From: Bradyrhizobium sp. C9
GTDB lineage: Bacteria; Pseudomonadota; Alphaproteobacteria; Rhizobiales; Xanthobacteraceae
Assembly (NCBI RefSeq): GCF_002532045.1
Contig: NZ_NWTG01000007.1
Location: forward strand, 186,001-250,000
Direction: 5' to 3'
DNA: 64,000 bases
The position numbers and the translations under genes were made by a program. The notes under the pieces are model-generated. The model did not search any database. It was not told the DNA's origin and was given only the letters and a program-made list of their open reading frames with translations. Below are positions 42,219 to 51,718 of the stretch, piece after piece; the first letter of the stretch is position 1, and each line of letters begins with the position of its first letter.

Positions 42219-43490
42219 ATGAATGAACAGCCCGAACCGCTGAGACGTGCTTCGAGTCTGGCCCGCGGATCGAACCGCGGCCGTCTCGTCGAAGTCTTGC
42301 GGCGTCAGGGGCCATTGCCGCGCGTCGAACTCGCCCGCAGCACGGGACTGAGCTTCCCGGCCATTTCGGCCATCACGTCGAAGCTGATGGCGGAAGACCT
42401 GCTGTGCGAAGCCGAGACAGATGCGGCGACGGCGTTGCCGGACGATACCGACGAAGAGGATACGGATGGCCTGAACGGCCGTCGCCGCGGCCGGCCGGCG
42501 GTCTTGCTGACCCTGAACCCCGAGTTCGGCCGCATCATTGCGGTCTCGCTGCGCATGAACCTGATCGAGACATTGATCGCCGATTTCAGCGGCTCTGCCC
42601 TGGCGCAATCGCGGCTCGAGCTCACGACCCGCGGGCTCGATGCAGGCGCATTGTGCGATCTCGTGACCGCGCAGATCGAGGCCATGCTGGATGAGACGGC
42701 CACGCCGCGAGAGCGGCTGCTCGGAATCGGGATTGCGCTGCAGGGCATCGTCGATGCCGACACCGGCCGGCATCTGTGGAGCCCGGCGCTGTCGATCACC
42801 GACGTCGATCTGGCGACGCCAATCCGCGAGGCATTCGGCGTCGAAGTCGTGATGGCGAACGACGCGGTCGCGGTGGCGCTGGCCCTCGTGGCGGCCGAGC
42901 CGGCGCTGGCACAGGGCCTCACGGCCACGCTCATGGTCGGTCACGGCATCGGCATGGGCATCGTTGTCGACGGTGAAGCGCGCTGGGGTGCCGGCGCGGG
43001 CAGCGAGATCGGCCATGTCAAGTTGACGCCGAACGGTCCGCAGTGCCGCTGCGGTCAGCGCGGCTGCATCGAGGCCCATCTCGCCGACTATGCGCTCTAC
43101 CGCGACGCCCGCACCTTTCTCGATCTGCCGCCGGCGGTGTCGCAGCAACCGTCCGAGGCGCAGATGGCTCTGTTGCGCGCGCGGGCACGCGCCGGCGATC
43201 CCCGTCTCGAACAGCTGTTCCGGCAGGCAGGCCACGCGCTTGCCGAGGCGGTCGCCACGACGATCTCGGTGCTGCGCCCGCATCACTTGATCCTTGCGGG
43301 TCCCGGCCTGCAGGCGTTTGACATGATGCGCAGTGCCTATGAGGAGCGCCTCGAGCTGGCGGTGTTGCCGTGGCTGCTCAAGTCCACGGCGATTCATGTG
43401 CGTCCAAGCGAGTCGGCGACGATCGTCGACGGCATGGTGCGGCGGACGCTGCGGGTGGTGGATCGAAACTACATGGAGACGACCGAGTGA
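42219..43490 (+). CDS. ROK-family transcriptional regulator
   Basis: A 423-residue NagC/XylR-type regulator. An N-terminal winged helix (NRGRLVEVLRRQGPLPRVELARSTGLSFPAISAITSKLMAEDLL) is followed by the ROK sugar-kinase-like domain with LLGIGIALQGIVD, HGIGMGIVVDGEARWGAGAGSEIGHVKL and the zinc-site CRCGQRGCIEAH. The start is ATG 42219; TTG codons at 42174 and 42183 are possible. It probably senses the sugar imported by the divergent operon. An acidic insert (DDTDEEDTDGLNGRRRGRP) lies between the two domains. Confidence 0.9.
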   Translation: MNEQPEPLRRASSLARGSNRGRLVEVLRRQGPLPRVELARSTGLSFPAISAITSKLMAEDLLCEAETDAATALPDDTDEEDTDGLNGRRRGRPAVLLTLNPEFGRIIAVSLRMNLIETLIADFSGSALAQSRLELTTRGLDAGALCDLVTAQIEAMLDETATPRERLLGIGIALQGIVDADTGRHLWSPALSITDVDLATPIREAFGVEVVMANDAVAVALALVAAEPALAQGLTATLMVGHGIGMGIVVDGEARWGAGAGSEIGHVKLTPNGPQCRCGQRGCIEAHLADYALYRDARTFLDLPPAVSQQPSEAQMALLRARARAGDPRLEQLFRQAGHALAEAVATTISVLRPHHLILAGPGLQAFDMMRSAYEERLELAVLPWLLKSTAIHVRPSESATIVDGMVRRTLRVVDRNYMETTE

Positions 43491-43563
43491 ACCTCGGGGG
43501 TTGTGGCTCCTGGCTTGAGCCGCAGCAACGCAACCGACGCGCTTCAGGCGCCAAAGCGAGAGA

Positions 43564-44328
43564 ATGCCAATGCAGGGTGCCATCTATCCAAGCCTCAAGG
43601 ACCGGACCGTCCTGGTAACCGGCGGCGGTTCCGGCATCGGCGAGGCCATCGTCCGCCAGTTCATCAGCCAAGGCGCAAGGGTCGGGTTCATCGATATCGA
43701 TGTGATGTCCTCGGAGCAGCTGCTGTCCGATTTGGGAGCGCATGCCCGCGTGCACTTCGAGCACGCCGACCTGCGCGACATCTCCGCCTTGCGACGCGCG
43801 ATTACTGGCATCCGCGAGGCGCTTGGGCCGATCACCATCCTGGTCAACAATGCGGCGCGCGACGACCGTCACGCGATCGAGGACGTGACACCGGAATTCT
43901 GGGACGAGCGGATCGCCGTCAACTTGAAGCATCAGTTCTTCAGCGCCCAGGCGGTGGTACCCGACATGAAGCAGGCAGGGGGCGGTTCGATCGTCAACAT
44001 CGGCTCGGTGAGCTGGGTGATCGGTCAGGGCAACATGCCCTGCTACACCACGGCGAAATCAGCGGTTCAGGGCCTCACCCGCGCGCTGGCCCGCGATCTC
44101 GGGCCGCACAATGTGCGGGTCAACTCCATCCTGCCCGGATGGATCATGACCCGGCGGCAGCAGGATCTGTGGCTGACGCCCGAAGGTGTGGCCGAGCTGA
44201 TGCAGCGCCAATGTCTCAAGCGCAAGCTCGTGCCCGACGACATCGCTCGCGTCGTCCTCTTCTTCGCCGCCGATGACAGCGGCGCCTGCACCAACCAGAG
44301 CCATATTGTCGACGGCGGCTGGGTCTAG
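43564..44328 (+). CDS. short-chain dehydrogenase/reductase, likely sugar dehydrogenase
   Basis: A 254-residue classical SDR: cofactor motif TGGGSGIG, NNAARDDRH, active site Ser in NIGSVSWVIG and YTTAK (Tyr and Lys), then VRVNSILPGWIMT. Starts ATG 43564 or 43570. It follows the ROK gene by 73 bases and is part of the same sugar locus, so oxidation of the imported sugar (as in bacterial xylose, arabinose or fucose dehydrogenases) is a fair guess. The conserved N-D-D-R after NNA is seen in several sugar dehydrogenases. Substrate not shown. Confidence 0.88.
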   Translation: MPMQGAIYPSLKDRTVLVTGGGSGIGEAIVRQFISQGARVGFIDIDVMSSEQLLSDLGAHARVHFEHADLRDISALRRAITGIREALGPITILVNNAARDDRHAIEDVTPEFWDERIAVNLKHQFFSAQAVVPDMKQAGGGSIVNIGSVSWVIGQGNMPCYTTAKSAVQGLTRALARDLGPHNVRVNSILPGWIMTRRQQDLWLTPEGVAELMQRQCLKRKLVPDDIARVVLFFAADDSGACTNQSHIVDGGWV

Positions 44329-44351
44329 CGACACCGCCCGCCGGCTGATTG

Positions 44352-46739
44352 CTATGTCTTGGGAGCGGTCTGATGCGAACGCGTCAGATTGTCGGTCCAC
44401 GCGTCGGCAATGTGGGGAAGTGTCAGATCCTGCATGCGATCGAGCAGCAGTTCGAGCACGCGTGGCGGGGTCAATGGAAGTGCCTGGACGCACTTGCCGG
44501 TGGCGTTTGCGACCGCGCAGGCGACGGCCGCTCCGACATTCAGGATAGGCACCTCGCCGGCACCCTTGGTCCCGAGCGGTCCGATTGACGGCGCACCTTC
44601 GTAGAGATCGATCTCCACTGGCACGACATCGAGCGCCAGCGGCACCCGATAGGTCTCGAAACCGCTCTGGCAGACACGGCCGTTGCTGCCGATCGTGACT
44701 TCCTCGTGCAACGCATAACCCAGCCCCTGCACGACACCGCCCTGGATCTGGCCATGGATGGCGCGCGGATTCAGCGCGCGGCCGACGTCCTGCACCACGC
44801 GATAGCTGAGTACCTCGACATGTCCGGTTTCCGGATCGACGGCGACCTCGCAGTCGTGGACCGCGAAGACGGGGATGTCGATCGCGTCGATGAAATGTCC
44901 GGCCACGCAGCCCGGCATCGCCGGCACACCGGCGCCGGTGAATGCGCCGGTGCCTGACACCGGGCCAGCCAGCGCCTGGGCGCGGGTCGCGACTTCCGCG
45001 ACCGTACGGCCGGAGCCTGGCGCGCCGGCGATCTCGATCCGCCCGTCGCGCATGACGAGATCATCGGGCGCAGCCTCGATCATCTCGGAGGCGACCTTCA
45101 AGAGCTTGGTGCGCACCTCCTGCGCCGCCGACAGGCTGGCCGCGCCGAGCGAAACGGTGGTGCGGCCGCCGCCGACGCCGACGTCATAACCGGCTGCATC
45201 GGTATCGGCGGCGCGGACGATGACGTGCTCGGGTGCAATGCCGAGCGTGCTGGCCACGATCTGCGGCAAGCTCTGCATCATCGAGCCGGATCCAATCTCC
45301 ACGCCCGACGTGACCAGCGTCGCCGTGCCGTCGGCATTCATGTTCACCGTCGCGGCCGATGGACCGACGAAGACGAACCAGGTGCCGACGGTGGTCGCGC
45401 GCCCATAGAGCCGGCCGTCGGTGCGCGCCGGTGGCGGCGCTGCCGCATCGCGCAGCGTATCCATCCGCTCCAGCATTGGGCCGAGCACATCGCCTTCGAA
45501 CACCTGGCCGGTGGCACCGAGATCCTTGTCGCCGAGCACGTTGCGACGGCGGAAGGCCAGCGGATCCATTCCGATCCTCGCCGCGATCTCGTCGGTGTGG
45601 CGCTCGAGCGCAAAGGTGTTGTAGACGCCGTTGCAGCAGCGGAACGCGCCGTTTGGCGCCGTGTTGGTGTAGACCGCGCGCGAGACCATGCGCACGCTTC
45701 CAAGCCGGTAGTTTCCGCCGAGCGTGTGCGCGGTCATGGTGGTCAGGAAGATCTGTTCGCCGCCATAGGCGCCGCAGTCCATCAGGACGACCGCCTCACG
45801 CCCCACGATATCTCCCGCGCGCGTCACCGCCGAGCGAATGCGGATATCGGCGTTCTCGCGGAACAGGCAGGTCAGCATCTCCTCCTCGCGCGAATTGACG
45901 AGGCGCACCGGCCGGCCGCTGGCGCGGGCGAGCAGGGCGGCGAAAGGTTCAACAGCCAGATCGAACTTCAGACCGAAGCCGCCGCCGACCGGTGGCACCG
46001 TGACGCGGACCTGCGACGCCGGCACGCCCAGCAGGCGCGCGGTCGCATTGCGGACGCTCCAGGGAACCTGTGTTGACGTCTCGATATGGAAGCGTCCATC
46101 CTCGTAGCTCGCGACGACTGCGCGCGGCTCGAAGGCCACGTGGTTCTGCCGGCCGACGCGAAAGCAGCTTTCGACGATCTCGACGTCGGGCCGGGCAAAG
46201 GCGGCATCGACGTCGCCGCGAACGACGGTTGCCTCCCAGGCGACGTTGCCGCCGCGCGCGCTGCCTTCGAGCAAGACCTCATAGCTGCGCCAGTCCGGAT
46301 GCACCAGCGGCGCACCCGATGCCAGCGCATCCGCCATGGTCAAGACGGCGGGGAACGGCTCGATCTCCACGTCGATCGCCGCGAGTGCGGCCTGCGCCTG
46401 CGCCAATGTGGCGGCTGCGACTGCCGCGAGCGGCTCGCCGTCATAGCGGATGACGTCGCGGGCGAAGAGCGGGTGGTCGGCGATGCCGATCCCGATCATG
46501 CCGGGCGCATCGGCCGCCGTTACGATCGCGCGCACGCCCGGCATGCGGGCCGCTCTGGACGTATCGAGGCGAATGATCCGCCCCGCCGGCGCGGTGGCGC
46601 GCAGCACCGCGGCATGCAGCATGCCGGGCAGATACCGGTCGATGGTGTAGCGGGTGCGGCCACGCAATTTATCGGCGGCGTCGCGCCGGCGCAGATCCAT
46701 CGTTGCGGAAACGTCTGACATGCTTGCGCTCCCGATCAT
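44352..46739 (-). CDS. molybdenum hydroxylase large (molybdopterin-binding) subunit, xanthine dehydrogenase family
   Basis: A 795-residue catalytic subunit: N-terminal a/b hammerhead (DKLRGRTRYTIDRYLPGMLH), VPPVGGGFGLK (252-258), the molybdopterin contacts near SGVEIGSGSMMQSLPQIVAS, and the active-site glutamate in GTKGAGEVP (Glu729). The loop that reads AYRGAGR in most relatives and AYRCSFR in form I CO dehydrogenase is AFRCCNG here (365-371), with a cysteine where CO dehydrogenase has its Cu-binding one. Such enzymes hydroxylate N-heterocycles or aldehydes. The start overlaps the 2Fe-2S gene by 4 bases. Substrate unknown; not a standard CoxL. Confidence 0.92.
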   Translation of the reverse strand: MIGSASMSDVSATMDLRRRDAADKLRGRTRYTIDRYLPGMLHAAVLRATAPAGRIIRLDTSRAARMPGVRAIVTAADAPGMIGIGIADHPLFARDVIRYDGEPLAAVAAATLAQAQAALAAIDVEIEPFPAVLTMADALASGAPLVHPDWRSYEVLLEGSARGGNVAWEATVVRGDVDAAFARPDVEIVESCFRVGRQNHVAFEPRAVVASYEDGRFHIETSTQVPWSVRNATARLLGVPASQVRVTVPPVGGGFGLKFDLAVEPFAALLARASGRPVRLVNSREEEMLTCLFRENADIRIRSAVTRAGDIVGREAVVLMDCGAYGGEQIFLTTMTAHTLGGNYRLGSVRMVSRAVYTNTAPNGAFRCCNGVYNTFALERHTDEIAARIGMDPLAFRRRNVLGDKDLGATGQVFEGDVLGPMLERMDTLRDAAAPPPARTDGRLYGRATTVGTWFVFVGPSAATVNMNADGTATLVTSGVEIGSGSMMQSLPQIVASTLGIAPEHVIVRAADTDAAGYDVGVGGGRTTVSLGAASLSAAQEVRTKLLKVASEMIEAAPDDLVMRDGRIEIAGAPGSGRTVAEVATRAQALAGPVSGTGAFTGAGVPAMPGCVAGHFIDAIDIPVFAVHDCEVAVDPETGHVEVLSYRVVQDVGRALNPRAIHGQIQGGVVQGLGYALHEEVTIGSNGRVCQSGFETYRVPLALDVVPVEIDLYEGAPSIGPLGTKGAGEVPILNVGAAVACAVANATGKCVQALPLTPPRVLELLLDRMQDLTLPHIADAWTDNLTRSHQTAPKT

Positions 46740-47194
46740 GCCGTGGCCAAGGCGAGCAATGTCGCCTCGACGATGCGTTCATAGCCCGTGCAGCGGCAGA
46801 TGTTTCCGGTCAGCGCCATCAGGATGTCGTCACGGGTAGCGTCGGGCCGGGTCGTCAGGAGATGCGTCAGGCTCACCACCATGCCGGGAAAGCACATGCC
46901 GCATTGAACGGCATCGCTGTCCTCGAGCGCGGCCTGGATGCAGTTCAGCGTTCCCTGAGGCGCAAGGCCTTCGACGGTACGGATCTCGCGGCCATCGGCC
47001 AGCGCAGCGGGCAGCAGGCACGACGGCGTGGGCTCGCCGTCGAGCAGCACCAGGCAAGCGCCGCAAAAGCCCTCGCGACAGACAGGTTTCGCGCCGGTCA
47101 GATGCATCTCCTCGCGCAGGATGTCGACCAGCGGGGTGGCAGGATCGGCCGCAGAGGTGAGGCGATCGCCGTTGACGGTCAGGTTGAACCCCAT
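46736..47194 (-). CDS. molybdenum hydroxylase small (2Fe-2S) subunit
   Basis: A 152-residue electron-transfer subunit with both clusters intact: the plant-type 2Fe-2S ligands Cys39, Cys44, Cys47 and Cys59 (VCREGFCGACLVLL...PSC) and the second cluster Cys98, Cys101, Cys133 and Cys135 (QCGMCFPGM and NICRCTGYERI). Passes electrons from the Mo site to FAD. Lies 15 bases after the FAD gene and overlaps the large-subunit gene by 4 bases. Confidence 0.95.
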   Translation of the reverse strand: MGFNLTVNGDRLTSAADPATPLVDILREEMHLTGAKPVCREGFCGACLVLLDGEPTPSCLLPAALADGREIRTVEGLAPQGTLNCIQAALEDSDAVQCGMCFPGMVVSLTHLLTTRPDATRDDILMALTGNICRCTGYERIVEATLLALATA

Positions 47195-47209
47195 GTCATC
47201 TCCGCGCGT

Positions 47210-48103
47210 TCATGAACCAAGTGCAGCGATCACGGCGCGGCGGACGAGGCCGGGCAGCACGCTGACGCGATACCAGGCCGGCGCATCGACGCTGTCGCGA
47301 CCGACGAACTCGTCAGCCAGTTCGGCCGCACGACGCGCCGCTGCTGCGGCGTCGAGCGGATGTCCGATCAGCGCTGCTTCAAGCCGTGGCCAGCGCCGTG
47401 CGCTCGGTTCGACCGATCCGACTGCGATCCGCGCCGCCTGGACGCGGTTCGCCGCATCGACGCTGACCGAAAGGCTGACGATGGCGACCGGATAGTCGCC
47501 CGCTCGGCGCAGCGGCAGGCGGACATGGGCCGTCTTGCGCCTCGCTCGAGGCAGGATGATCCGTGTCACCAGGCGGCCGGGGGCGAGCGTTGATCGGACC
47601 GCGAGGAAATCCGCCAGGCCGATGCGCTCGTGGTCGTTGCGGCCGGAGATCTCGACAGCGGCATCGAGACAGAGCAGCGCCGGCACGCAATCCGCCGCGA
47701 AAAATTCCGACGTCGCGAGATTGCCGCCGATCGTCGCCATCGCGCGGATCGCGGGGTTGGCGGAGCCTCCAGCCGCGGCCGCGAGACCGGCAAATTCCGG
47801 AAGGTCGTCCAAGGCTGCCGCAAGGGCGGCGTGCGTGACCGCCGCGCCGATCTCGATGGCATCGCTTTCGATCTGGACCGCGGTCAGCTCGGCGATCCTT
47901 CCGATGGCGACATAGTGGGTCCTGAGCGGTTCGTGCCGGATCGGCGATCGCATGATCCACGTGCCGCCAGCCAAGGGGGCACCCACCGGACCGTATTCGC
48001 TCAGCGCATCGCGTGCGGCGGCGAGCGAGGGCGCGACATAGATCGATGCCGGCGCATCGCGCGACGAGACCGGGATGTTCTGGATGGGCGAGCCTGACAT
48101 CAT
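47210..48103 (-). CDS. molybdenum hydroxylase medium (FAD-binding) subunit
   Basis: A 297-residue subunit of the CoxM/XdhB type: FAD loop 1 LAGGTWIMR (canonical AGGTxxxx), FAD loop 2 ATIGGNLAT, and the C-terminal CO-dehydrogenase flavoprotein domain (VRLPLRRAGDYPVAIVSLSVSV, RIAVGSVEPSARRWPRLEAAL). Its first codon overlaps the stop of the last ABC permease by 4 bases, which couples importer and hydroxylase in translation. Full length. Confidence 0.93.
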   Translation of the reverse strand: MMSGSPIQNIPVSSRDAPASIYVAPSLAAARDALSEYGPVGAPLAGGTWIMRSPIRHEPLRTHYVAIGRIAELTAVQIESDAIEIGAAVTHAALAAALDDLPEFAGLAAAAGGSANPAIRAMATIGGNLATSEFFAADCVPALLCLDAAVEISGRNDHERIGLADFLAVRSTLAPGRLVTRIILPRARRKTAHVRLPLRRAGDYPVAIVSLSVSVDAANRVQAARIAVGSVEPSARRWPRLEAALIGHPLDAAAAARRAAELADEFVGRDSVDAPAWYRVSVLPGLVRRAVIAALGS

Positions 48104-49113
48104 TGCCGCCGCTCCTGCCGCAGGCGATCCAGCAGCACGCCGATGATGACGATCGCGCCAAGCACGACCATCTGGACGTATCCGTCGATCCGGGTGAGGT
48201 TCATGCCGTTGGAGAGAATGGTGATGAACAGGGCGCCGAGCACGGCGGTGCCGACGCCGCCGCGTCCGCCTGCCAGGCTCGTTCCGCCGACCACGGCGCC
48301 CGCGATCGCCTGCAGCGAGAGCGCGCCGCCGAGGTTCGGCTCACCCGATCCGGTTCGCGCCGTCATCATGATCGCACCGAGCGCTGCAAGTCCCGAGCAC
48401 AACACATAGGTCGCGACCAGGATGCGCTTGACCGGCAGGCCGGCGACCGCAGCGGCACGCGGGTTGGTGCCGATCAGATAGAGCGACCGGCCGAACACGG
48501 TGCGCGCCAGCAGCAAATGAAGCCCGACGCCGACTGCGAAGGTGATCGCAATTGCTGCCGGCACGCCGAAGATGCTGCCGCTGTAGAATATCTGCGAGAA
48601 TGGCGCCGGCACGCCTTGTACCGGCCGTCCGGACGAGAGCGTGGTCGCAATCCCGATCGCGATGTTGTAGCTGCCCAGCGTCGCGACGAAAGGATTGACC
48701 CCGAGCAGCGCCACGACCACGCCGTTGAAAAGACCGCACGCGATACCGAGCGCGAAGCCGGCGCCGAGCCCGGCGAGCAGCACGGCGACCGCACCGTGAC
48801 CCGACGCCGTGGCGCCGGCCATCGCGAGCGCGCTGCCGACGCTGACCATCGACACCGTCGGGCCAAGCGCAAGGTCGAAGCCGCGCGTCAGGATGACCAC
48901 GGTCTGGGCCATCGCGAACAGCGCCAGATAGCTGGTCTGCTGCGCGATGTTGAGCAGATTGGCCGGCGACAGCACCCCGCGGTCAACCGCGGCGAAGCCG
49001 AGCAGCAGCACTGCCAGAGCGATCGGCAGGACCGCGCTCCAGAGCCTATGGCCCAGCGTCAGCTTCGGCCGGTCGGTGTCGTTGGCGGCAACGGTCAATT
49101 CGAGGTCAGACAC
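48100..49113 (-). CDS. ABC transporter permease (second of pair)
   Basis: A 337-residue RbsC-type permease with about ten helices: TSYLALFAMAQTVVILTRGFDLALGPTVSMVSVGSALAMAG, GLFNGVVVALLGVNPFVATLGSYNIAIGIATTLSSGRPVQG, GGTSLAGGRGGVGTAVLGALFITILSNGMNL. Overlaps the upstream permease by 8 bases and the FAD-subunit gene by 4. With its partner it probably forms a heterodimeric channel. Confidence 0.91.
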   Translation of the reverse strand: MSDLELTVAANDTDRPKLTLGHRLWSAVLPIALAVLLLGFAAVDRGVLSPANLLNIAQQTSYLALFAMAQTVVILTRGFDLALGPTVSMVSVGSALAMAGATASGHGAVAVLLAGLGAGFALGIACGLFNGVVVALLGVNPFVATLGSYNIAIGIATTLSSGRPVQGVPAPFSQIFYSGSIFGVPAAIAITFAVGVGLHLLLARTVFGRSLYLIGTNPRAAAVAGLPVKRILVATYVLCSGLAALGAIMMTARTGSGEPNLGGALSLQAIAGAVVGGTSLAGGRGGVGTAVLGALFITILSNGMNLTRIDGYVQMVVLGAIVIIGVLLDRLRQERRQ

Positions 49114-50122
49114 GCGGCTTGCTCCGTCGGCTGAGTTCGTCGAGCGCCACGGCGGCGACCATGATGACGCCGAGGAAGACCGGCTGGAGCCGCGAGTCGA
49201 CGTGCAAGAGGTTGAGTGCGTTGCCCAGGATGGTCAGGAACAGTGCGCTGATGGCGACAATCTCGATGCGCCCGACGCCGCCGCGCAGGCTGACGCCGCC
49301 GATCACGGCTGCGGCTATCGACTGCAGCATCATGCGGTCGCCGCCAAAGCTTGCCTGGCCGGAGCCGACCTGTGCGGTCAGCAGAATGCCGGTCAGTGCC
49401 GCAAGGACGCTCGAGACCACGTAGGTGCCAACGATATGGCGCTGGATCGTCACGCCCGACACCACGGCGGCATCGACATTGCCGCCGATCGCGTAAACGT
49501 AGCGGCCGAACAGTGTGCGCCGCTGTGCAAACACCATCACCAGGATCACGATCAGCGCGACGTGGGCGGCGGTCGGCAGACCGAATGCCTGGGCGCGTCC
49601 GAAGCCCTTCACGAATATCTCCGGCATGCCGTAAACGGGGATGCCGTTGGTGATCATGAGGCCGACGCCGGCGGTCGCGGACATCGTGCCCAGCGTTACC
49701 ACGAAGCCGGAGACCCTGAGCCTTGCCACGCAGAAGCCGTTGACGAGCCCGACCGCGACGCCGCAACCGAGCCCGGCCGCGACCCCGCTTGCGATGATGA
49801 GGACATTGGAGCCGGGAAATGCGGCCGCGGTGGCCGCCATGGTCTTGGCCGTGACGACGCTCGCCAGGGCGACCACTGCGCCAACCGAAAGATCGAAGCC
49901 GCCAGCGATGATGACCAGCGCCTGGCCGCAGGCGACGATCGCCAGCAGCGAGGCGTTGCGCAGGATGTTGAGGACGTTGATGATGCCGTAGAACTGCGCA
50001 TCGACTGCCGACATGCCGGCCACGAGCAGCACAAGCAGGGCCGGCAGCAACCCGATCCGGCCTGCGATCGACCGGAGGCTGACCAGACCCCGTGGCGCTG
50101 CGGCGACCAGGGCCGTGTTCAT
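49106..50122 (-). CDS. ABC transporter permease (first of pair)
   Basis: A 338-residue RbsC-type permease paralogous to the next: NASLLAIVACGQALVIIAGGFDLSVGAVVALASVV, GLVNGFCVARLRVSGFVVTLGTMSATAGVGLMITNG, GGVSLRGGVGRIEIVAISALFLTILGNALNL. Start overlaps the ATPase stop by 4 bases. A pair of different permeases with a double-domain ATPase is typical of importers for nucleosides and other non-sugar substrates (compare the BmpA/NupQP type), though the binding protein here is TorT-like. Confidence 0.91.
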   Translation of the reverse strand: MNTALVAAAPRGLVSLRSIAGRIGLLPALLVLLVAGMSAVDAQFYGIINVLNILRNASLLAIVACGQALVIIAGGFDLSVGAVVALASVVTAKTMAATAAAFPGSNVLIIASGVAAGLGCGVAVGLVNGFCVARLRVSGFVVTLGTMSATAGVGLMITNGIPVYGMPEIFVKGFGRAQAFGLPTAAHVALIVILVMVFAQRRTLFGRYVYAIGGNVDAAVVSGVTIQRHIVGTYVVSSVLAALTGILLTAQVGSGQASFGGDRMMLQSIAAAVIGGVSLRGGVGRIEIVAISALFLTILGNALNLLHVDSRLQPVFLGVIMVAAVALDELSRRSKPRV

Positions 50123-51657
50123 GCGACCTCCGCGGCGAGATGATCGCGGAAGAAGCTCGAAAGCACATTCTGCTCGGTCTTCTCTGCGCCCGTCAGCTCG
50201 GCGGCGATGCGGCCCTGATGCATAACGTAGAGCCGGTTCGACAGCGCCAGCACCTCAGGGAGTTCGGACGACACCACGATCACAGCAGCGCCGGTCTCGA
50301 CGAGACGCTTCATGAACTCGTAGACCTCGAGCTTGGCCCCGACGTCGATGCCGACGCTCGGCTCGTCGAACAGGAACACGGTCAGCTCGCGCGTCAGCGC
50401 GCGTCCCAGCATCACCTTCTGACGGTTGCCGCCCGACAGGGCGCCGGCGCTCCGTTCGATGTTCGGCGGCCTCAGCTGCAGCTGCTCCATGATGCCCGCG
50501 ATCGTCACGCGTTCGGCGGCCTGCCGTAAGACGCCGAAACGGGCGAAGGCGGGCAGGTCGAGCCCGGTCATCGACGCGTTCTCGCGGATCGGACGGGACA
50601 GCGCGAGTCCCTCGGCGATCCGGTTGGCAGGGAAATAGGCGACGCCGCGCTTGAGGCTTTGTCTTGGAGTTGGAAACTCGTAAGGTGCGCCGTCGATCCG
50701 GATCGCACCCGCTGACGGGCGCTCGATGCCGTAGATGGCGCGGATCAGCTCCGACTTGCCGCAGCCGACGAGGCCCGCGATGCCGGTGATCTCGCCGGCC
50801 CGGGCATGGAAATTGACCTCCCGCACGCTGCCGTCGGAGAGCGTCAGGTTCTCGACGTCGACCACCACCTTGTCGGGCCGGTGGGCGATGGCGGGAAACA
50901 GCAGGTCGATGGTGCGGCCGGTCATCAGTTCCACGAGTTCGCCGTCCGTCGAATTCGCGGCATCGAGCGTCCGGATGTGACGGCCGTCGCGCAGAACCGT
51001 CACACGGTCGGCAAGGGCGCGGATCTCGCGCATGCGATGCGAGACGTAGATCAGTCCGACATCCTGGCTCTTCAGGCGTGCGATCAGCTCGAACAGCCGC
51101 CCCGTTTCGCGTTCGGTCAACGAGGCGGTCGGCTCATCGAGGATCAGAAGGCGGACGCGGCCGAGCAGGGCCTTGGCGATCTCGGCCATCTGCTGATGGG
51201 CGCGGGACAGGTCGTCGATCCGTTGCGCGGGATCGAGGTCGAAGCCGAGCTCGTCGATCAATGCTCTTGCGCGCTTGCGCATCTCGCGCGCGCGCAACAT
51301 TCCGCCGCGCGTGACTTCGCGGCCAAGGAACAGGTTCTCTTCCACGGTGAGGCTCGGGATCAGCGAGAATTCCTGAAACACCGGACTGATGCCGATCTCT
51401 CGCGCGCGCTGCGGCGTCAGGTGGCGGATCTCCTCGCCGCCGAAATGGAACGTGCCTTCGTCGGGTGGAAATGTACCGGATACGACATTGATCAGGGTCG
51501 ACTTGCCGGCACCGTTCTCGCCGAACAGGACGTGAAGTTCGCCGGCACGGACATCGAGGTCGACTCGGTCGAGCGCCCGGACACCGGTGAATCGCTTCGA
51601 TATGCCGCGCAACTGAAGCAGGGGCGCGGCCGGCTTCGGATCGATCTCGACGTTCAT
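50119..51657 (-). CDS. ABC transporter ATP-binding protein, double domain
   Basis: A 512-residue RbsA-type fused ATPase: first Walker A GENGAGKST, signature LSRAHQQMAEIAKALLGRVR (atypical, SRAHQQ instead of SGGQQQ or SxGxxQ), Walker B LLILDEPTASLT; second-domain GLVGCGKSELIRAIYG, signature LSGGNRQKVMLGRAL and VFLFDEPSVGIDVG. The start at 51657 is 62 bases after the binding-protein stop. It powers the paired permeases. Confidence 0.92.
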   Translation of the reverse strand: MNVEIDPKPAAPLLQLRGISKRFTGVRALDRVDLDVRAGELHVLFGENGAGKSTLINVVSGTFPPDEGTFHFGGEEIRHLTPQRAREIGISPVFQEFSLIPSLTVEENLFLGREVTRGGMLRAREMRKRARALIDELGFDLDPAQRIDDLSRAHQQMAEIAKALLGRVRLLILDEPTASLTERETGRLFELIARLKSQDVGLIYVSHRMREIRALADRVTVLRDGRHIRTLDAANSTDGELVELMTGRTIDLLFPAIAHRPDKVVVDVENLTLSDGSVREVNFHARAGEITGIAGLVGCGKSELIRAIYGIERPSAGAIRIDGAPYEFPTPRQSLKRGVAYFPANRIAEGLALSRPIRENASMTGLDLPAFARFGVLRQAAERVTIAGIMEQLQLRPPNIERSAGALSGGNRQKVMLGRALTRELTVFLFDEPSVGIDVGAKLEVYEFMKRLVETGAAVIVVSSELPEVLALSNRLYVMHQGRIAAELTGAEKTEQNVLSSFFRDHLAAEVA

Positions 51658-51718
51658 CCGCGTCTCCGTGGCCGTGAGCGGGCAGGCGGGAGTCGTGCTC
51701 CCGCCCCGATCGTTCGGC

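Noticed and set aside
44352..48103. Carbon-monoxide dehydrogenase (coxMSL)
   Set aside because: The large subunit lacks the form I AYRCSFR loop and no coxDEF accessory genes are present, so a CO-oxidation call is not supported.
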